The notes under the pieces are model-generated. The model was given only the letters and a program-made list of their open reading frames with translations, was not told the DNA's origin and searched no databases. This document shows positions 25,327 through 34,562 of a stretch of DNA of 64,000 nt, piece by piece. This DNA comes from a bacterium (GTDB lineage: Bacteria > Myxococcota_A > Bradymonadia > UBA7976 > UBA1532), in assembly GCA_030427205.1 (NCBI GenBank), contig JAUHXC010000009.1, positions 212,690 to 276,689 on the forward strand, given 5' to 3'. Each line of letters begins with the position of its first letter. Position 1 is the first letter of the stretch. Both the position numbers and the translations under genes were made by a program.

Positions 25327-26865
25327 ATGATCATGCTGTCGTCCTATCTTACGCTGGCTTCGAGTCGGCTTGACGGACACATGGTTCGATGCCACGCTGC
25401 GCTCAGATCAACCATCGGGTATCGACGTATCGTGCTTCTGGCATCACACTACGCAATCGGTCAGATCCTCGACGGCAAGTACGAGATCGTCGGCTTGCTC
25501 GGGCGGGGTGGTTTCGGCTCCGTCTATCTCGCCCTACAACTGCCAGTGGGGCGCAAGGTCGCCGTCAAGGTGATCAACGCATCCCGGGCAGACGATCCCC
25601 AGGTCGCCGAACGCTTCTTTCGCGAGGCGCGGGTGCTCGCCCTGCTGACCGACCCGGCGACCGTGACGCTGCACGACTATGGAGAGACCGAGGGCGGTCT
25701 TCTGTATATGGTGCAAGAATACGTCGAAGGGCCCACTCTGAAGGCATACCTGCGCGAGCGGGGGCAGCTGCCGCCCGACGAGGCCGCCGCCATCCTCCTG
25801 CAGCTGCTGCACGCTCTCGAAGACGCGCACGCCCACGGCGTCGTGCACCGGGACATCAAGCCGGGCAATGTGATCCTGACCGTCTGCCGACGCGGCACCC
25901 GATGCGCGAAGCTGCTCGATTTTGGCATCGCACACATCGCTGGTCAGATGCGGTTGACCTTTTCCGGTGGCATCGTGGGATCACCGTCGTATATCTCCCC
26001 CGAACAGATCGGCCGGAGAGAGGTCGGCCCCGCGGCCGATCTGTACGCCCTCGGCGTGGTCTTCTACGAGATGCTCGCCGGCCGACGGCCCTTCGACGCG
26101 CCGGACATGCTCGCCCGCCTCAAGCAGCATGTGACCGAACGTCCACCGCCATTGCCCGACAGCGTACCGCGGGCGCTCGCGGCGATCGTCGCCCGCGCGA
26201 TGCAGAAGAAGCCGTCCGCTCGCCACGCCGACGCGGCGGCGATGCGGCGGGCCATCGACGATTGGCTGGCCGACGCGCGGGGCAGCGCCACCGACGCCTT
26301 CGTCGTGCCCGGCGCCGAGCACGCACCATGGAGCGATGGGGCCGAGGCGGACGAGGTGGGGCGAGGCCGAGCGCCGCTGCTGGTCGTCGCCGTCATCGCG
26401 CTGGGCGCCGTGGGGTGGGTGCTCGCCGAGCGCGGCGCGGCCCCGCTCGACCGAGGGGCGACGGAGCCGGAGGCAGCCGGCGCGTCAGCCCAGGCGCGCC
26501 AGACGGCGCTGCCAGCGCTCGATGATTCGATGGCCATCGCCTTCCTGGACGCGGAGCAGGTGGACGCCGGACGGGCCGACGCCGGGCTGGCCGACGCCGG
26601 GCTGCAGGCGGGCCCGGCCGACGTCGGGCCGCCTGACGCTGCGGCCGTGGCGGCTGCGCCGGTCCTCGCACGGCCGCGGGTCGTGACCGAACCATCCGAA
26701 GCGCGCTTGCGCCGACGGGTCACCCGCTGGATCGAGCGCTGCGAGTGCGGGCAGGCCGAGCGCGACCTCGTGCGCCTCCGCCGGGTCTCGGCGTCCGCCG
26801 CTCGCGATCTGGAATCACGATTCACCGCGCAGTGCATGCGCGCCGGGCGGGGGTGCAAGCGATGA
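25327..26865 (+). CDS. Transmembrane Ser/Thr protein kinase (PknB-type)
   Basis: 512 residues from ATG 25327. The kinase domain begins only near residue 50, so ATG 25381 or GTG 25432 are possible alternative starts. The Hanks-type kinase has a Gly loop GRGGFGSV (about 58-65), VAVKV, the catalytic loop HRDIKPGN (about 174-181), DFG (about 198-200) and SPEQ in place of APE, so it should be active. A single transmembrane helix lies at about 352-372 (PLLVVAVIALGAVGWV), followed by an external Ala/Asp-rich region (AGLADAGLQAG) with four Cys near the end. Its stop overlaps the start of the next gene (ATGA). It probably senses an envelope signal and phosphorylates cytosolic targets that are unknown. 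Confidence 0.9.
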   Translation: MIMLSSYLTLASSRLDGHMVRCHAALRSTIGYRRIVLLASHYAIGQILDGKYEIVGLLGRGGFGSVYLALQLPVGRKVAVKVINASRADDPQVAERFFREARVLALLTDPATVTLHDYGETEGGLLYMVQEYVEGPTLKAYLRERGQLPPDEAAAILLQLLHALEDAHAHGVVHRDIKPGNVILTVCRRGTRCAKLLDFGIAHIAGQMRLTFSGGIVGSPSYISPEQIGRREVGPAADLYALGVVFYEMLAGRRPFDAPDMLARLKQHVTERPPPLPDSVPRALAAIVARAMQKKPSARHADAAAMRRAIDDWLADARGSATDAFVVPGAEHAPWSDGAEADEVGRGRAPLLVVAVIALGAVGWVLAERGAAPLDRGATEPEAAGASAQARQTALPALDDSMAIAFLDAEQVDAGRADAGLADAGLQAGPADVGPPDAAAVAAAPVLARPRVVTEPSEARLRRRVTRWIERCECGQAERDLVRLRRVSASAARDLESRFTAQCMRAGRGCKR

Positions 26866-27743
26866 GTGTCAGGCGGCTGGTCGTCTTCGGCTCGGTGATG
26901 TGTGGTGTGGCGACCCCGCATCTGGCGCGTGCTGCTCAGTGCATCTCACTCGCCGAAGTCGACGCCTTGCGCGCGCCGACCGTCGAGCTGCTCGACCTGT
27001 TGCGCTCGCGCCTCGCGACCGCCCGGTGCCAGAGCAACCTGCTGCTGCTCTACAACGTCGCCGAGGGCACCTACATCCTCACCCGGGCGCCCGCCGCGGC
27101 CGAGGCGGATTCGCCCGCGACGTCGTGCGACGCGCGGGATGCCTATGCGCGCTACCTCGAGGTCGAGACCGACGCCAGCGAGCGTCGACGGGGTGAAGCA
27201 CGCCTCGCCGAGCTGCAGCCGGCTTGTGAAGCGATCGACCGGCTCGACGACGCGGCGACGCCGCCGCCGATCGCCCGAGATCTGCCCGCCCCGTCGCCCG
27301 AGCCCGCCGCCGGGTTCGTGGCGCCGGCGGCGCCGTTGCTCGAAGGGACGATCCCTCTGACAGGTGAGGCGCCTCTGCTGGCCGAGCCGGGCTCGATGAC
27401 GCTGGCATTGGTCCTCAGCGGCACGGCCGCCGCGCTGGTCGCAGGCGGAGCGGTCGCCATCGGCTACGGACATGGCGAGAGCCGGGAGGCCGACGAGATC
27501 GTCGACAACGTCGATTGCAGCGGTCCGGCCGAGATCTGTCGCGCTCAGCGCAAGGCCTACGACGCACACGTCGCGGCGGCCTATCGAGACTATTGGATCG
27601 GCGGCGGCTTGCTCGCCGCTGGCGCTGGCGTGGCGGTCTGGGCCGCCATCGAGTGGAGCCGCTCCGGGGCAGAGGCCGCGACCTCCGCCGCGCCGGTCGC
27701 CGCGCCGGACTACCTCGGCTTCGTCGTCCGGCATGGGTTCTGA
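26862..27743 (+). CDS. Exported protein with two C-terminal membrane segments, kinase operon
   Basis: 293 residues from ATG 26862, which overlaps the kinase stop by four bases. An N-terminal signal peptide (VFGSVMCGVATPHLARA) precedes a helical, Cys-containing domain (about 25-130) and a Pro/Ala-rich linker. Two hydrophobic helices lie near 179-205 and 243-262 (YWIGGGLLAAGAGVAVW). It is not recognised as a named family. Similar small exported proteins are common downstream of myxobacterial Ser/Thr kinases. The coupling suggests function with the kinase, either as an envelope partner or as a substrate. Confidence 0.75.
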   Translation: MSVRRLVVFGSVMCGVATPHLARAAQCISLAEVDALRAPTVELLDLLRSRLATARCQSNLLLLYNVAEGTYILTRAPAAAEADSPATSCDARDAYARYLEVETDASERRRGEARLAELQPACEAIDRLDDAATPPPIARDLPAPSPEPAAGFVAPAAPLLEGTIPLTGEAPLLAEPGSMTLALVLSGTAAALVAGGAVAIGYGHGESREADEIVDNVDCSGPAEICRAQRKAYDAHVAAAYRDYWIGGGLLAAGAGVAVWAAIEWSRSGAEAATSAAPVAAPDYLGFVVRHGF

Positions 27744-27750
27744 GGCCGCT

Positions 27751-30060
27751 ATGCATCGCCACCCACTGATCGGGTTGCTCTTCGCGGCGCTCGTCTTCAC
27801 CCAGGCCGGCTGCCCCAAAGAGTGGCCCTGCGACGCCGGGGTCGACGGCGGGAACGCTGACGTCGCGCTCGATGCCGACGTATCCGTCGACGCCGACATC
27901 GGGCCCGATGGCTCGCCGCACGGCGAGCCGGAAGCGAACTGCGCCGACGGCCTGGACGACGACGGCGACGGCGAGGTGGACGAAGGTCCCGGCTTCGTGT
28001 GCGGCCCGATGATGCGCTTCCAGTGCATCGATGGTGAGCCGCGGTGTGCCCTGGTGAGCGTCGAGCCGGGCTGGTGCGATGGCGTCGACGGTGACGCCGA
28101 CGGCCTCGTCGACGAAGGGGCGGGGCTCGAGTGCACGACGGCCTGTGGCACACCTGGCGTACGGCAGTGTTGGGACGGGGCTGCGGGTCCCGTGCCCCGC
28201 TGCCTGTCATCGGGCGCTGGCGCGACCGTCGAAGCGAACTGCGCCAATGGCAGCGACGCGCACGATTACGCGGCCGACGACGACTGCGACGGCCCGGTGG
28301 ACGAGTATGCCGGCATCCGCTGCGACGCCGACGGTGACGGAGAGCCCGACGATGTCTACGCCTGCCTGGTGGGCGCCGGCGGCGGCGGCACGCCCGAGTG
28401 CCGCGATCTGACGCTCGAAGAGCGCTGCGGCGATGGCGAGCAGGGCGGCGCCCTCGACGACGACGGTGACGGCGAAGCCGACGAAGGGCTGGGGCTGTCG
28501 TGCAGAGCGTGCACTTTCCCCGGCACCTGGGATTGCATCGACCACCGCTTCGTCTGCGTGCCCGAGAACCCGGACTTGCCTCTGCTCGGCACGGCGTGTG
28601 ATTTCGGCCAGATCGCTGACCCCGTCAGCGGCGAGCGTACGAAGGCGCCCGCCGCGTGTACCGCCCGGGGGACGTGGCGTTGCGGCGCCGAGAGCGGACA
28701 GTTCGAGTGCCTGGACGCGCAGGATCGCGCGTTCGCAGACCGATGCTCGGTGCCATGTGACGCCCTCGGCGAGGGCGAGCGCCGCGACGGTCTCGTCGCC
28801 TGCGACGGCGCGAGCCGCGGCGAAGTCTACTGCCAGCCGATACCGCGTGCCGACGGGTTCGCCAACCGGTTCGACGCACGCAACCGGCTGATCGGCGCGC
28901 CGCCCGAGACCTGCGCCGTCGACAACGACTGCGACGGCCTCGTCGGCTACGGGCCCCCGTGCAACGGCTGCCCCGTCGAGACCCTTCTGCCAGGGCAGGA
29001 CGCCGTCGGCGGCGGCGATCCGAAGGGCTGGGTCTGCGTACCGCCGAGTGACGCGATGCTGCCGCCACCCTGCGTCGTCTCTGAGGGCGACGACGGGCCG
29101 CCCGCCTGCCCGGCTGCGCCGGGTTTCACGATGGGCAGCCCACCCGAAGAGCCGGATCGCATCGACGGGCTCGAAGTGCCCTTCGAGGCGAGCACCACCC
29201 GGACGCTGCTCGTTCGATCCTTCGAGGTCACCCGATCGGAGTGGAACGCCGTCGCGTCGCTCGGTCGGACGCTCGACCCGCCGGTCTGCCTGCAGGCCGA
29301 TCCGATCGTCGACGATCCGTGCGCCGAGCGCGAAGGCGGCGCCCCACCGCCGCTGCCCTTCGACGGCTGCGTGCCCGGTCGAGAGGGCGCCGACTGCCCG
29401 GCGGTGGGTGTGACGTGGCTCCAGGCGGCGACGTGGCTCAACCTGCGCACGCACTTCGAAGACGCCGAAGCGCTCGAGCCCTGCTACCGCTGCGTCGAGG
29501 TCGCCGACGGACAGCACCCGCTCTCGCTGCTCGAATGCCCCGACAGCGTGCAGCGCCCCGACTTCGCGTGCACCGGCTATCGGCTGCTGACCGAGGCGGA
29601 GTGGGAGTATGCCGCCCGCTCGGGCGGTCACTCCGAAGGGGCGCTCTATGGCGAGAGCAGCCTGGACGCCATCGCGTGGTACGTCGCCAACAGCCTCGCG
29701 CCGGGCTGGGGGATCCCCTGCGATCGGGCCGAGCCGGAGGGCCCCAAGTGCGGGCCGCTGCCCGTCGGCCGCAAGCCGTCCAATATCTGGGGCATCTACG
29801 ACATCCTGGGCAATGCCACCGAGTGGGTCGCGGATCACATACGGCCAGACGTGCGCACGCGCCCGCTCGACGAGGTCGATCCGCTGGAGTGGTACGACGA
29901 GCCGGCCGCGCGGGTGAGCCGCGGCGGTGGCTGGATCGACCTCTCCATCGACGTGCGCCTGGCTGCGCGGCGCACGGCTGGGCCGATGCAAGTCAGCGGC
30001 CAGACCGGCTTCCGCTATGCCAGAACCCTGCTGCTCCCACCCGTACCTGCCGAGCCATGA
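27751..30060 (+). CDS. Lipoprotein with Cys/Asp repeats and FGE-sulfatase (SUMF1) fold
   Basis: 769 residues from ATG 27751, 7 bases after the previous stop. The lipoprotein signal ends FTQAGC. An Asp-rich linker and several C-x-D/N-G-x-D-x-D-x-D motifs (CADGLDDDGDGEVDEG) span about 50-400. From about residue 450 to the end lies an FGE-sulfatase domain with its usual signatures: TMGSPPEEPDR, LLTEAEWEYAAR, LGNATEWV and RVSRGGGW...TGFRYAR. The region after RGGGW reads IDLSIDVRLAARR and lacks the Cys pair that formylglycine-generating enzymes use. The protein is therefore probably a binding or structural member of the fold rather than a sulfatase activator. FGE-domain proteins are frequently linked to Ser/Thr kinases in this phylum. 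Confidence 0.87.
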   Translation: MHRHPLIGLLFAALVFTQAGCPKEWPCDAGVDGGNADVALDADVSVDADIGPDGSPHGEPEANCADGLDDDGDGEVDEGPGFVCGPMMRFQCIDGEPRCALVSVEPGWCDGVDGDADGLVDEGAGLECTTACGTPGVRQCWDGAAGPVPRCLSSGAGATVEANCANGSDAHDYAADDDCDGPVDEYAGIRCDADGDGEPDDVYACLVGAGGGGTPECRDLTLEERCGDGEQGGALDDDGDGEADEGLGLSCRACTFPGTWDCIDHRFVCVPENPDLPLLGTACDFGQIADPVSGERTKAPAACTARGTWRCGAESGQFECLDAQDRAFADRCSVPCDALGEGERRDGLVACDGASRGEVYCQPIPRADGFANRFDARNRLIGAPPETCAVDNDCDGLVGYGPPCNGCPVETLLPGQDAVGGGDPKGWVCVPPSDAMLPPPCVVSEGDDGPPACPAAPGFTMGSPPEEPDRIDGLEVPFEASTTRTLLVRSFEVTRSEWNAVASLGRTLDPPVCLQADPIVDDPCAEREGGAPPPLPFDGCVPGREGADCPAVGVTWLQAATWLNLRTHFEDAEALEPCYRCVEVADGQHPLSLLECPDSVQRPDFACTGYRLLTEAEWEYAARSGGHSEGALYGESSLDAIAWYVANSLAPGWGIPCDRAEPEGPKCGPLPVGRKPSNIWGIYDILGNATEWVADHIRPDVRTRPLDEVDPLEWYDEPAARVSRGGGWIDLSIDVRLAARRTAGPMQVSGQTGFRYARTLLLPPVPAEP

Positions 30061-30090
30061 CGCTCCGCAGGCAATGAGAGAGGGGTACCC

Positions 30091-33000
30091 ATGAGTCATC
30101 GCCGCTCGTCATCGCCGCGGGGCGCCAGTGCTTTAGTCGTTGCGGCAGCCTTTGTCGCCCTCATCGCTCCGCAGTCGGTCGGCGCCCAGGAGAGCGGTCT
30201 TCGCATCGTCATCCCCGAGCAGGGTGAGCTCTCACCGCTGAAGGACGTTCAGGTCACGTTTCATCTGGCGACCGCCGAGAGCGACGAGCTGTGCCTCGCC
30301 GTCGAGAAGGTCACCGAGCGTGCAAGGATCGTCGCTGCATTCGCCCGAGACGGCGCACCGGACGAGTGGGCGGTGCGGGTCGACGACATCCTCGCGAGCT
30401 CGGGCGACGACCTCTCCGGCACCATCCGGCTGGGCCCGAACGTCACCGTCCGGCTGGGCTTGAGTCCTGCCGCCCGCGATGACGCCGAGCCCAGGGGCCG
30501 AGCGATCAAGCTGACGCTGTATCCCGATCCGGGCGCCCCGCGCCCGGAGCTCGACCTCGGCGGTCGCTGCCGGACGGCCCTGAACCGGGAGACGACCTAC
30601 GACGTCAAGGTGGTGCCGTGCCGGCGCGTCGGCGACGACGGGCGACTCGAGATCGGGCGGCTCGAAGAGCCGGTCGAGATCATCGCCAGCTGCGCCGAGA
30701 CCTATCGCCACCACGGCTGTGCCGACGCCGATGGCGCGGCCTACCCGGTGGCGGATGGCCGCGTCGCCGCCCTCGCGCCGCTCGGCGCCGACCCGCGGGT
30801 CTTGCCGGCCGATCGGTGTCGCGATCGGATCAAGCGTCCGGCGCTGCATACGGTCATCGCCGTCGACCAATCGGGCAGCATGGGCACCCCGATCGGCGAG
30901 GGCGGTCGCACCCGGGCCGAGGTGGTCACCGAGGCGGTGCGGCTCTTCGTGCGCGAGTGGCAAAGCTTCCGGGGCCGCGACGGCGACGCCGGCATGAACC
31001 CCGACGATCGCCTGGGTATCGTCTTCTTCGCGGGTGACGCGACGCACTATCACAGCTTCTGCGGGCGTGAGGCGTCCGACCTCGACACCGACGGCGAGGC
31101 CGACTGCGTGGGCGAGCGCTGGTGCGTCGACGGCACCCAGATCCGCGACGGCGAAGAGGGGCGGCTGCGCTCGGGAGATTTCATGCTGCAGTTCGAGCCC
31201 ATGGCCGCCGACGTGCTCGGCCTCTCCTGCGCGGAAGAACCCGAGCTCGTCTGCCAGCCGATGTGCGCCGGTGACGCGCGCGCGGACGGCGTGCCCTATG
31301 GCTTCACCGCTTCGGGGCCGACGTCCATCGGCGACGGCCTGCTCGCCGCGCTCGGGCCCGACTACCTCGACGTCGAGCGCTACGTCGAGAGCCCCGTGGC
31401 CGGGCGGGGGAGGCGCAACGTGGTCGTGCTGCTGACCGACGGCGGCCAGAATACGTCGTGCGACTACCGGATCGAGGACGGCCAGATCGAGTTCATGGCG
31501 GAGCCCGGCTTGCAGCAGCGCCTCGCTGGCCAGACGTGCGATACCGGTCGCTGGCGCCCCTGGCTCGAACGCGAAGCGGACGGCGACGGCCTGCGTCCGA
31601 ATCATCTGCGCCTGACCGATGCCGAGACATCCCGCCCGCGGGTCACCCTGCACACGGTGGTCATGGACGGCGCCGCGAATCACGAGGACCGCCAGCGCAT
31701 GCAGCGCGACGCGTTCGCGACCGGCGGCCTGAGCTACTTCGTCAACCGCGACAACGCCGGCGAGATCTACAACGGCGGGGCGGTCTCTCGAGACGACGCC
31801 GTCGGGCTGGCCCTCGGGTCGTTCTTCTACGACATCCTGCAGAACAACCTGCGGTTCAATACGTGGCACTTCGCCCGCAAGATCGAGGCGGCGGTCGACA
31901 CCGAGGGCGATGGCGCCGTCAGCTATCCAGTGGTCGGCGGCGACGCGCGCATGCGCCTGGCCGGGCCCAACGCGTTCTACGTGCCCTCGACGGCCAAGGG
32001 CATCGTCGTGCTCGCCCGCTGGGATCGGGACTACGGCGAGTTCAGGTTGGATCTGCACCCGCCGGATCCGTTCGCCGGGACGACCTCGGCGATCGGGCGG
32101 CGCGAGATCCGGATCGAGCGCACCCTCGCGCCCGGGGCTCGGGGCTTCTATGATCAGCCGTGGCGGGTCGAGGTGCGGCCGCAAGGGGATCTCGACCCGC
32201 GCCTCGGTCGCATCCCCGTCGTCATCGAGGTCCTCGTCGATCACGACCAGTTCACCCCCACGGTCGAGATCGAGGCGACGCCCGCCGGCGTGTACTGCCC
32301 CACCGATCCGGTGACGGTCACCGCGTCGCTGTCGAGTTTCGGGCGCCCGGTGGAAGACTTCCTCGCCGACGGTGGCAAGCTCTACGCGCAGGTGCAGGGT
32401 CCGCGCTTCACCGAGGCCCAGATCGCCGCGCAGTTCCCCGAGTGCGATTACGATGTGTTCCTCGAGAGCCTGAGAAACGCCGCCGCCGACGCCCCCGAGG
32501 CGCACGACCCTCGAGACGAGAACTCCCTGCGCTCGCTGTTCCTGGCGTACTGCTACCAGCAGCAGCGGCAAGGCGAGCAGGAGGGCAACCGCATGGCGGT
32601 TCGAGGTGAGGTCACCTGGACCGAGCCGATCGAGTTCGTCGAGCCGGCCGATGAGGCAGGCCGCTACACCGTCGACTTCACGCCCGAAGCCGCCGGCGAG
32701 CACAAGGTCTCGGTGATCATCGAGGGGCCGGTCCCTGGCATCGGCTGGGTCAGCCACCACGAGGTCAGGCACCTGCATGTCAGCCAGAGCTGTGATGGCA
32801 TCGGCCAAGGCGAGCTCATCGAGTCGCCCGAGGCTGCGCCCGGGCCGGACGCGCCGGCCCATGTCTACCGCTATCGGCCGATCGACAAGGCGGGGCAGCC
32901 GCTGGGCCCGGGCTACGACGGCCGCTACTGGCTGCGCGTCATCGGCGTGAACCCCATACGCCGCGTCATGATGACGTACGATCGGGACGGCTTCTACCGC

Positions 33001-33318
33001 GGCAGGATCCCCATCCGTGACGACGGCGCCGTGCCGCTCACCGAGTTGATCCGGGTCAAGGCGCCGATCAAGCTCGCTTTTGGTCCCAACGCCTTCGCTT
33101 CAGGTGAGGCTCGGCAGGCGATCGAGCAACAGGTCGAGGCGCTGTTCGATCGATGGGAGGAGGGGGGCGAGCGAGGCGACGAGCTGGTGGTGCTCGAGAC
33201 CTTCGGCGACCCCGGCGGGTGCGACTGCTCGGTCACCGGTTCGGGCGGGCCCACGCCGCTCGGCTTGCTCGCGATGCTGCTCGTGCTCGCCGGGGGCATA
33301 CGACGCCGTCGCCGGTGA
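30091..33318 (+). CDS. Secreted von Willebrand factor A protein with MYXO-CTERM-type tail
   Basis: 1075 residues from ATG 30091, preceded by GAGAGGGG. A Sec signal peptide (about 1-33, ending SVGA) is followed by a beta-rich region. The vWA domain has its MIDAS motif DQSGSMG near residue 258 and a long insert, extending to about 560. A second beta-rich half follows. The C-terminus has a Cys-x-Cys spacer (GGCDCSVTG), a hydrophobic helix (PLGLLAMLLVLAGG) and an RRRRR end, the tripartite layout of MYXO-CTERM sorting tails. It is the last gene of the kinase operon, 30 bases after the FGE lipoprotein. Metal-dependent adhesion at the cell surface is likely; the ligand is unknown. Confidence 0.87.
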   Translation: MSHRRSSSPRGASALVVAAAFVALIAPQSVGAQESGLRIVIPEQGELSPLKDVQVTFHLATAESDELCLAVEKVTERARIVAAFARDGAPDEWAVRVDDILASSGDDLSGTIRLGPNVTVRLGLSPAARDDAEPRGRAIKLTLYPDPGAPRPELDLGGRCRTALNRETTYDVKVVPCRRVGDDGRLEIGRLEEPVEIIASCAETYRHHGCADADGAAYPVADGRVAALAPLGADPRVLPADRCRDRIKRPALHTVIAVDQSGSMGTPIGEGGRTRAEVVTEAVRLFVREWQSFRGRDGDAGMNPDDRLGIVFFAGDATHYHSFCGREASDLDTDGEADCVGERWCVDGTQIRDGEEGRLRSGDFMLQFEPMAADVLGLSCAEEPELVCQPMCAGDARADGVPYGFTASGPTSIGDGLLAALGPDYLDVERYVESPVAGRGRRNVVVLLTDGGQNTSCDYRIEDGQIEFMAEPGLQQRLAGQTCDTGRWRPWLEREADGDGLRPNHLRLTDAETSRPRVTLHTVVMDGAANHEDRQRMQRDAFATGGLSYFVNRDNAGEIYNGGAVSRDDAVGLALGSFFYDILQNNLRFNTWHFARKIEAAVDTEGDGAVSYPVVGGDARMRLAGPNAFYVPSTAKGIVVLARWDRDYGEFRLDLHPPDPFAGTTSAIGRREIRIERTLAPGARGFYDQPWRVEVRPQGDLDPRLGRIPVVIEVLVDHDQFTPTVEIEATPAGVYCPTDPVTVTASLSSFGRPVEDFLADGGKLYAQVQGPRFTEAQIAAQFPECDYDVFLESLRNAAADAPEAHDPRDENSLRSLFLAYCYQQQRQGEQEGNRMAVRGEVTWTEPIEFVEPADEAGRYTVDFTPEAAGEHKVSVIIEGPVPGIGWVSHHEVRHLHVSQSCDGIGQGELIESPEAAPGPDAPAHVYRYRPIDKAGQPLGPGYDGRYWLRVIGVNPIRRVMMTYDRDGFYRGRIPIRDDGAVPLTELIRVKAPIKLAFGPNAFASGEARQAIEQQVEALFDRWEEGGERGDELVVLETFGDPGGCDCSVTGSGGPTPLGLLAMLLVLAGGIRRRRR

Positions 33319-33329
33319 GCCGTCTCCGC

Positions 33330-34406
33330 TCAGCGCAGCTTCGGGCCTTGGCCGAGCGGGTGATAGCGCTGGAAGACCTGCACCGCGATCAGCGAGGGGA
33401 TCTGGGCCCGCGGATCCCAGGCCATGCCGAAGCCCATCTGGCGGCCCTCGGCGTCGAGGATGTTGCGCCGATGGCCCGGCGACTCGAGCCAGCGCTGCAC
33501 CATCGAGCGGGCGATCGAGCGGGTGCTATGGGCCGGGACGAGCGGGCCGCCCGGGGTGCGGCTGTACTGATGGCGGGCCTCGTCGACCACGTACATCTGC
33601 TCGCCGCCGTCCACCTGCAGCCAGGTCTCGGTGATCAGGTTCTCGGCGGCGAGCACGTCGGTCCCGCCCGCCGCGCGGACCCGGTCGCTCGGCTCCTCCA
33701 TGCCGGGGCGGGTGAGGTCGATATGGCCGAACTGCCCGCTGCGGGCGAGGTGCTCGGCGAACTCGATGGCCGCGGCGTCGAGAATCGGGTGGGGCTGCAC
33801 CGGCGGCAGGCCGTGGCGGGCGCGGGCGGCGTTGGTCTCGGCGAGCACGGCTGCCGAGATGGCCCGCGCGTCGTGCATGCCGAGGGGCAGGGGCGCGTCG
33901 AGCGACGACGGCGGCCCGTCGAGCGACGGGGCCTCGTCGGCGGGCGAGGGCGTCTCGAGCGGCGCCGGCTTGGGTGGCGCAGCTTCTGCTGGAGGCGGCG
34001 TCGGGCGCGCGCGGACGGGCGAGGCGGGCGGCGGCGCCTGATGCATGTCATCGGCGGCGCTGGCGATATCATCGGAGGCCATCGCGATGCCTTCGCATGC
34101 CTCCGATGGGTCACCCGCGGCCTCTGGGATGTCATCGGGTGCCTTTGGGATGCCATGCATGTCATCGGGCATGTCATCGGGCATGTCATCGGGCATGTCA
34201 TCGGATGCGCGTTGATCGACGGCGGGCGGTTTCTGCGCCGGCCGGGTCTTCCAGCGGGCGAGCCGATCGGCCATCTCGTCGAGCAGCTCGGCTCTTCGGT
34301 GCTCGACCGGGGCCGGGGCCGGCTCGGCCTGCACGGCGGGGGCGAGCAGCAGGGCGCCGAGCAGCGTGGCGGGCAGGGCGGGCAGCGAAAGCGGGCGTCG
34401 AGGCAT
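33330..34406 (-). CDS. Secreted CAP/SCP (PR-1-like) domain protein
   Basis: 358 residues. ATG 34406 is chosen because GGAGA precedes it and it opens a signal peptide (MPRRPLSLPALPATLLGALL, cleavage near VQA). Residues about 26-180 are an extended Pro/Ala/Asp/Met-rich region containing DDMP tandem repeats. Residues about 190-358 are a CAP domain: LAETNAARARHGLPPV, ...EFAEHLARSGQFGHID, and HRRNILDAEGRQMGFGMAW, with His and Glu residues at the expected cavity positions. Bacterial CAP proteins are secreted; some bind lipid, and peptidase activity is disputed. It converges with the vWA gene, with 11 bases between them. Confidence 0.88.
   Translation of the reverse strand: MPRRPLSLPALPATLLGALLLAPAVQAEPAPAPVEHRRAELLDEMADRLARWKTRPAQKPPAVDQRASDDMPDDMPDDMPDDMHGIPKAPDDIPEAAGDPSEACEGIAMASDDIASAADDMHQAPPPASPVRARPTPPPAEAAPPKPAPLETPSPADEAPSLDGPPSSLDAPLPLGMHDARAISAAVLAETNAARARHGLPPVQPHPILDAAAIEFAEHLARSGQFGHIDLTRPGMEEPSDRVRAAGGTDVLAAENLITETWLQVDGGEQMYVVDEARHQYSRTPGGPLVPAHSTRSIARSMVQRWLESPGHRRNILDAEGRQMGFGMAWDPRAQIPSLIAVQVFQRYHPLGQGPKLR
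34158..34204 (-). repeat. In-frame 12-bp tandem repeat encoding DDMP
   Basis: CATGTCATCGGG (plus strand) recurs about four times from 34158 to 34204 inside the linker region of the CAP gene. On the coding strand it gives repeated Asp-Asp-Met-Pro. Related single copies occur a few codons away. The 12-bp period keeps the frame, so copy-number changes would lengthen or shorten the linker without a frameshift. Confidence 0.8.
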
Positions 34407-34562
34407 CGGGATCTCCGGTGGGGTCTGGGTCGGCCGGGCGACGGCCATGGGTCGGGACCATTCACGCAGCTCGCGATGCACGGGCCGTGCCGCCCACGCC
34501 CGATGTATGTCGCCCGCCGCCCGCGCCGGATCAGATCGGCCCGCTGCCCCCGAGAAACGGCG

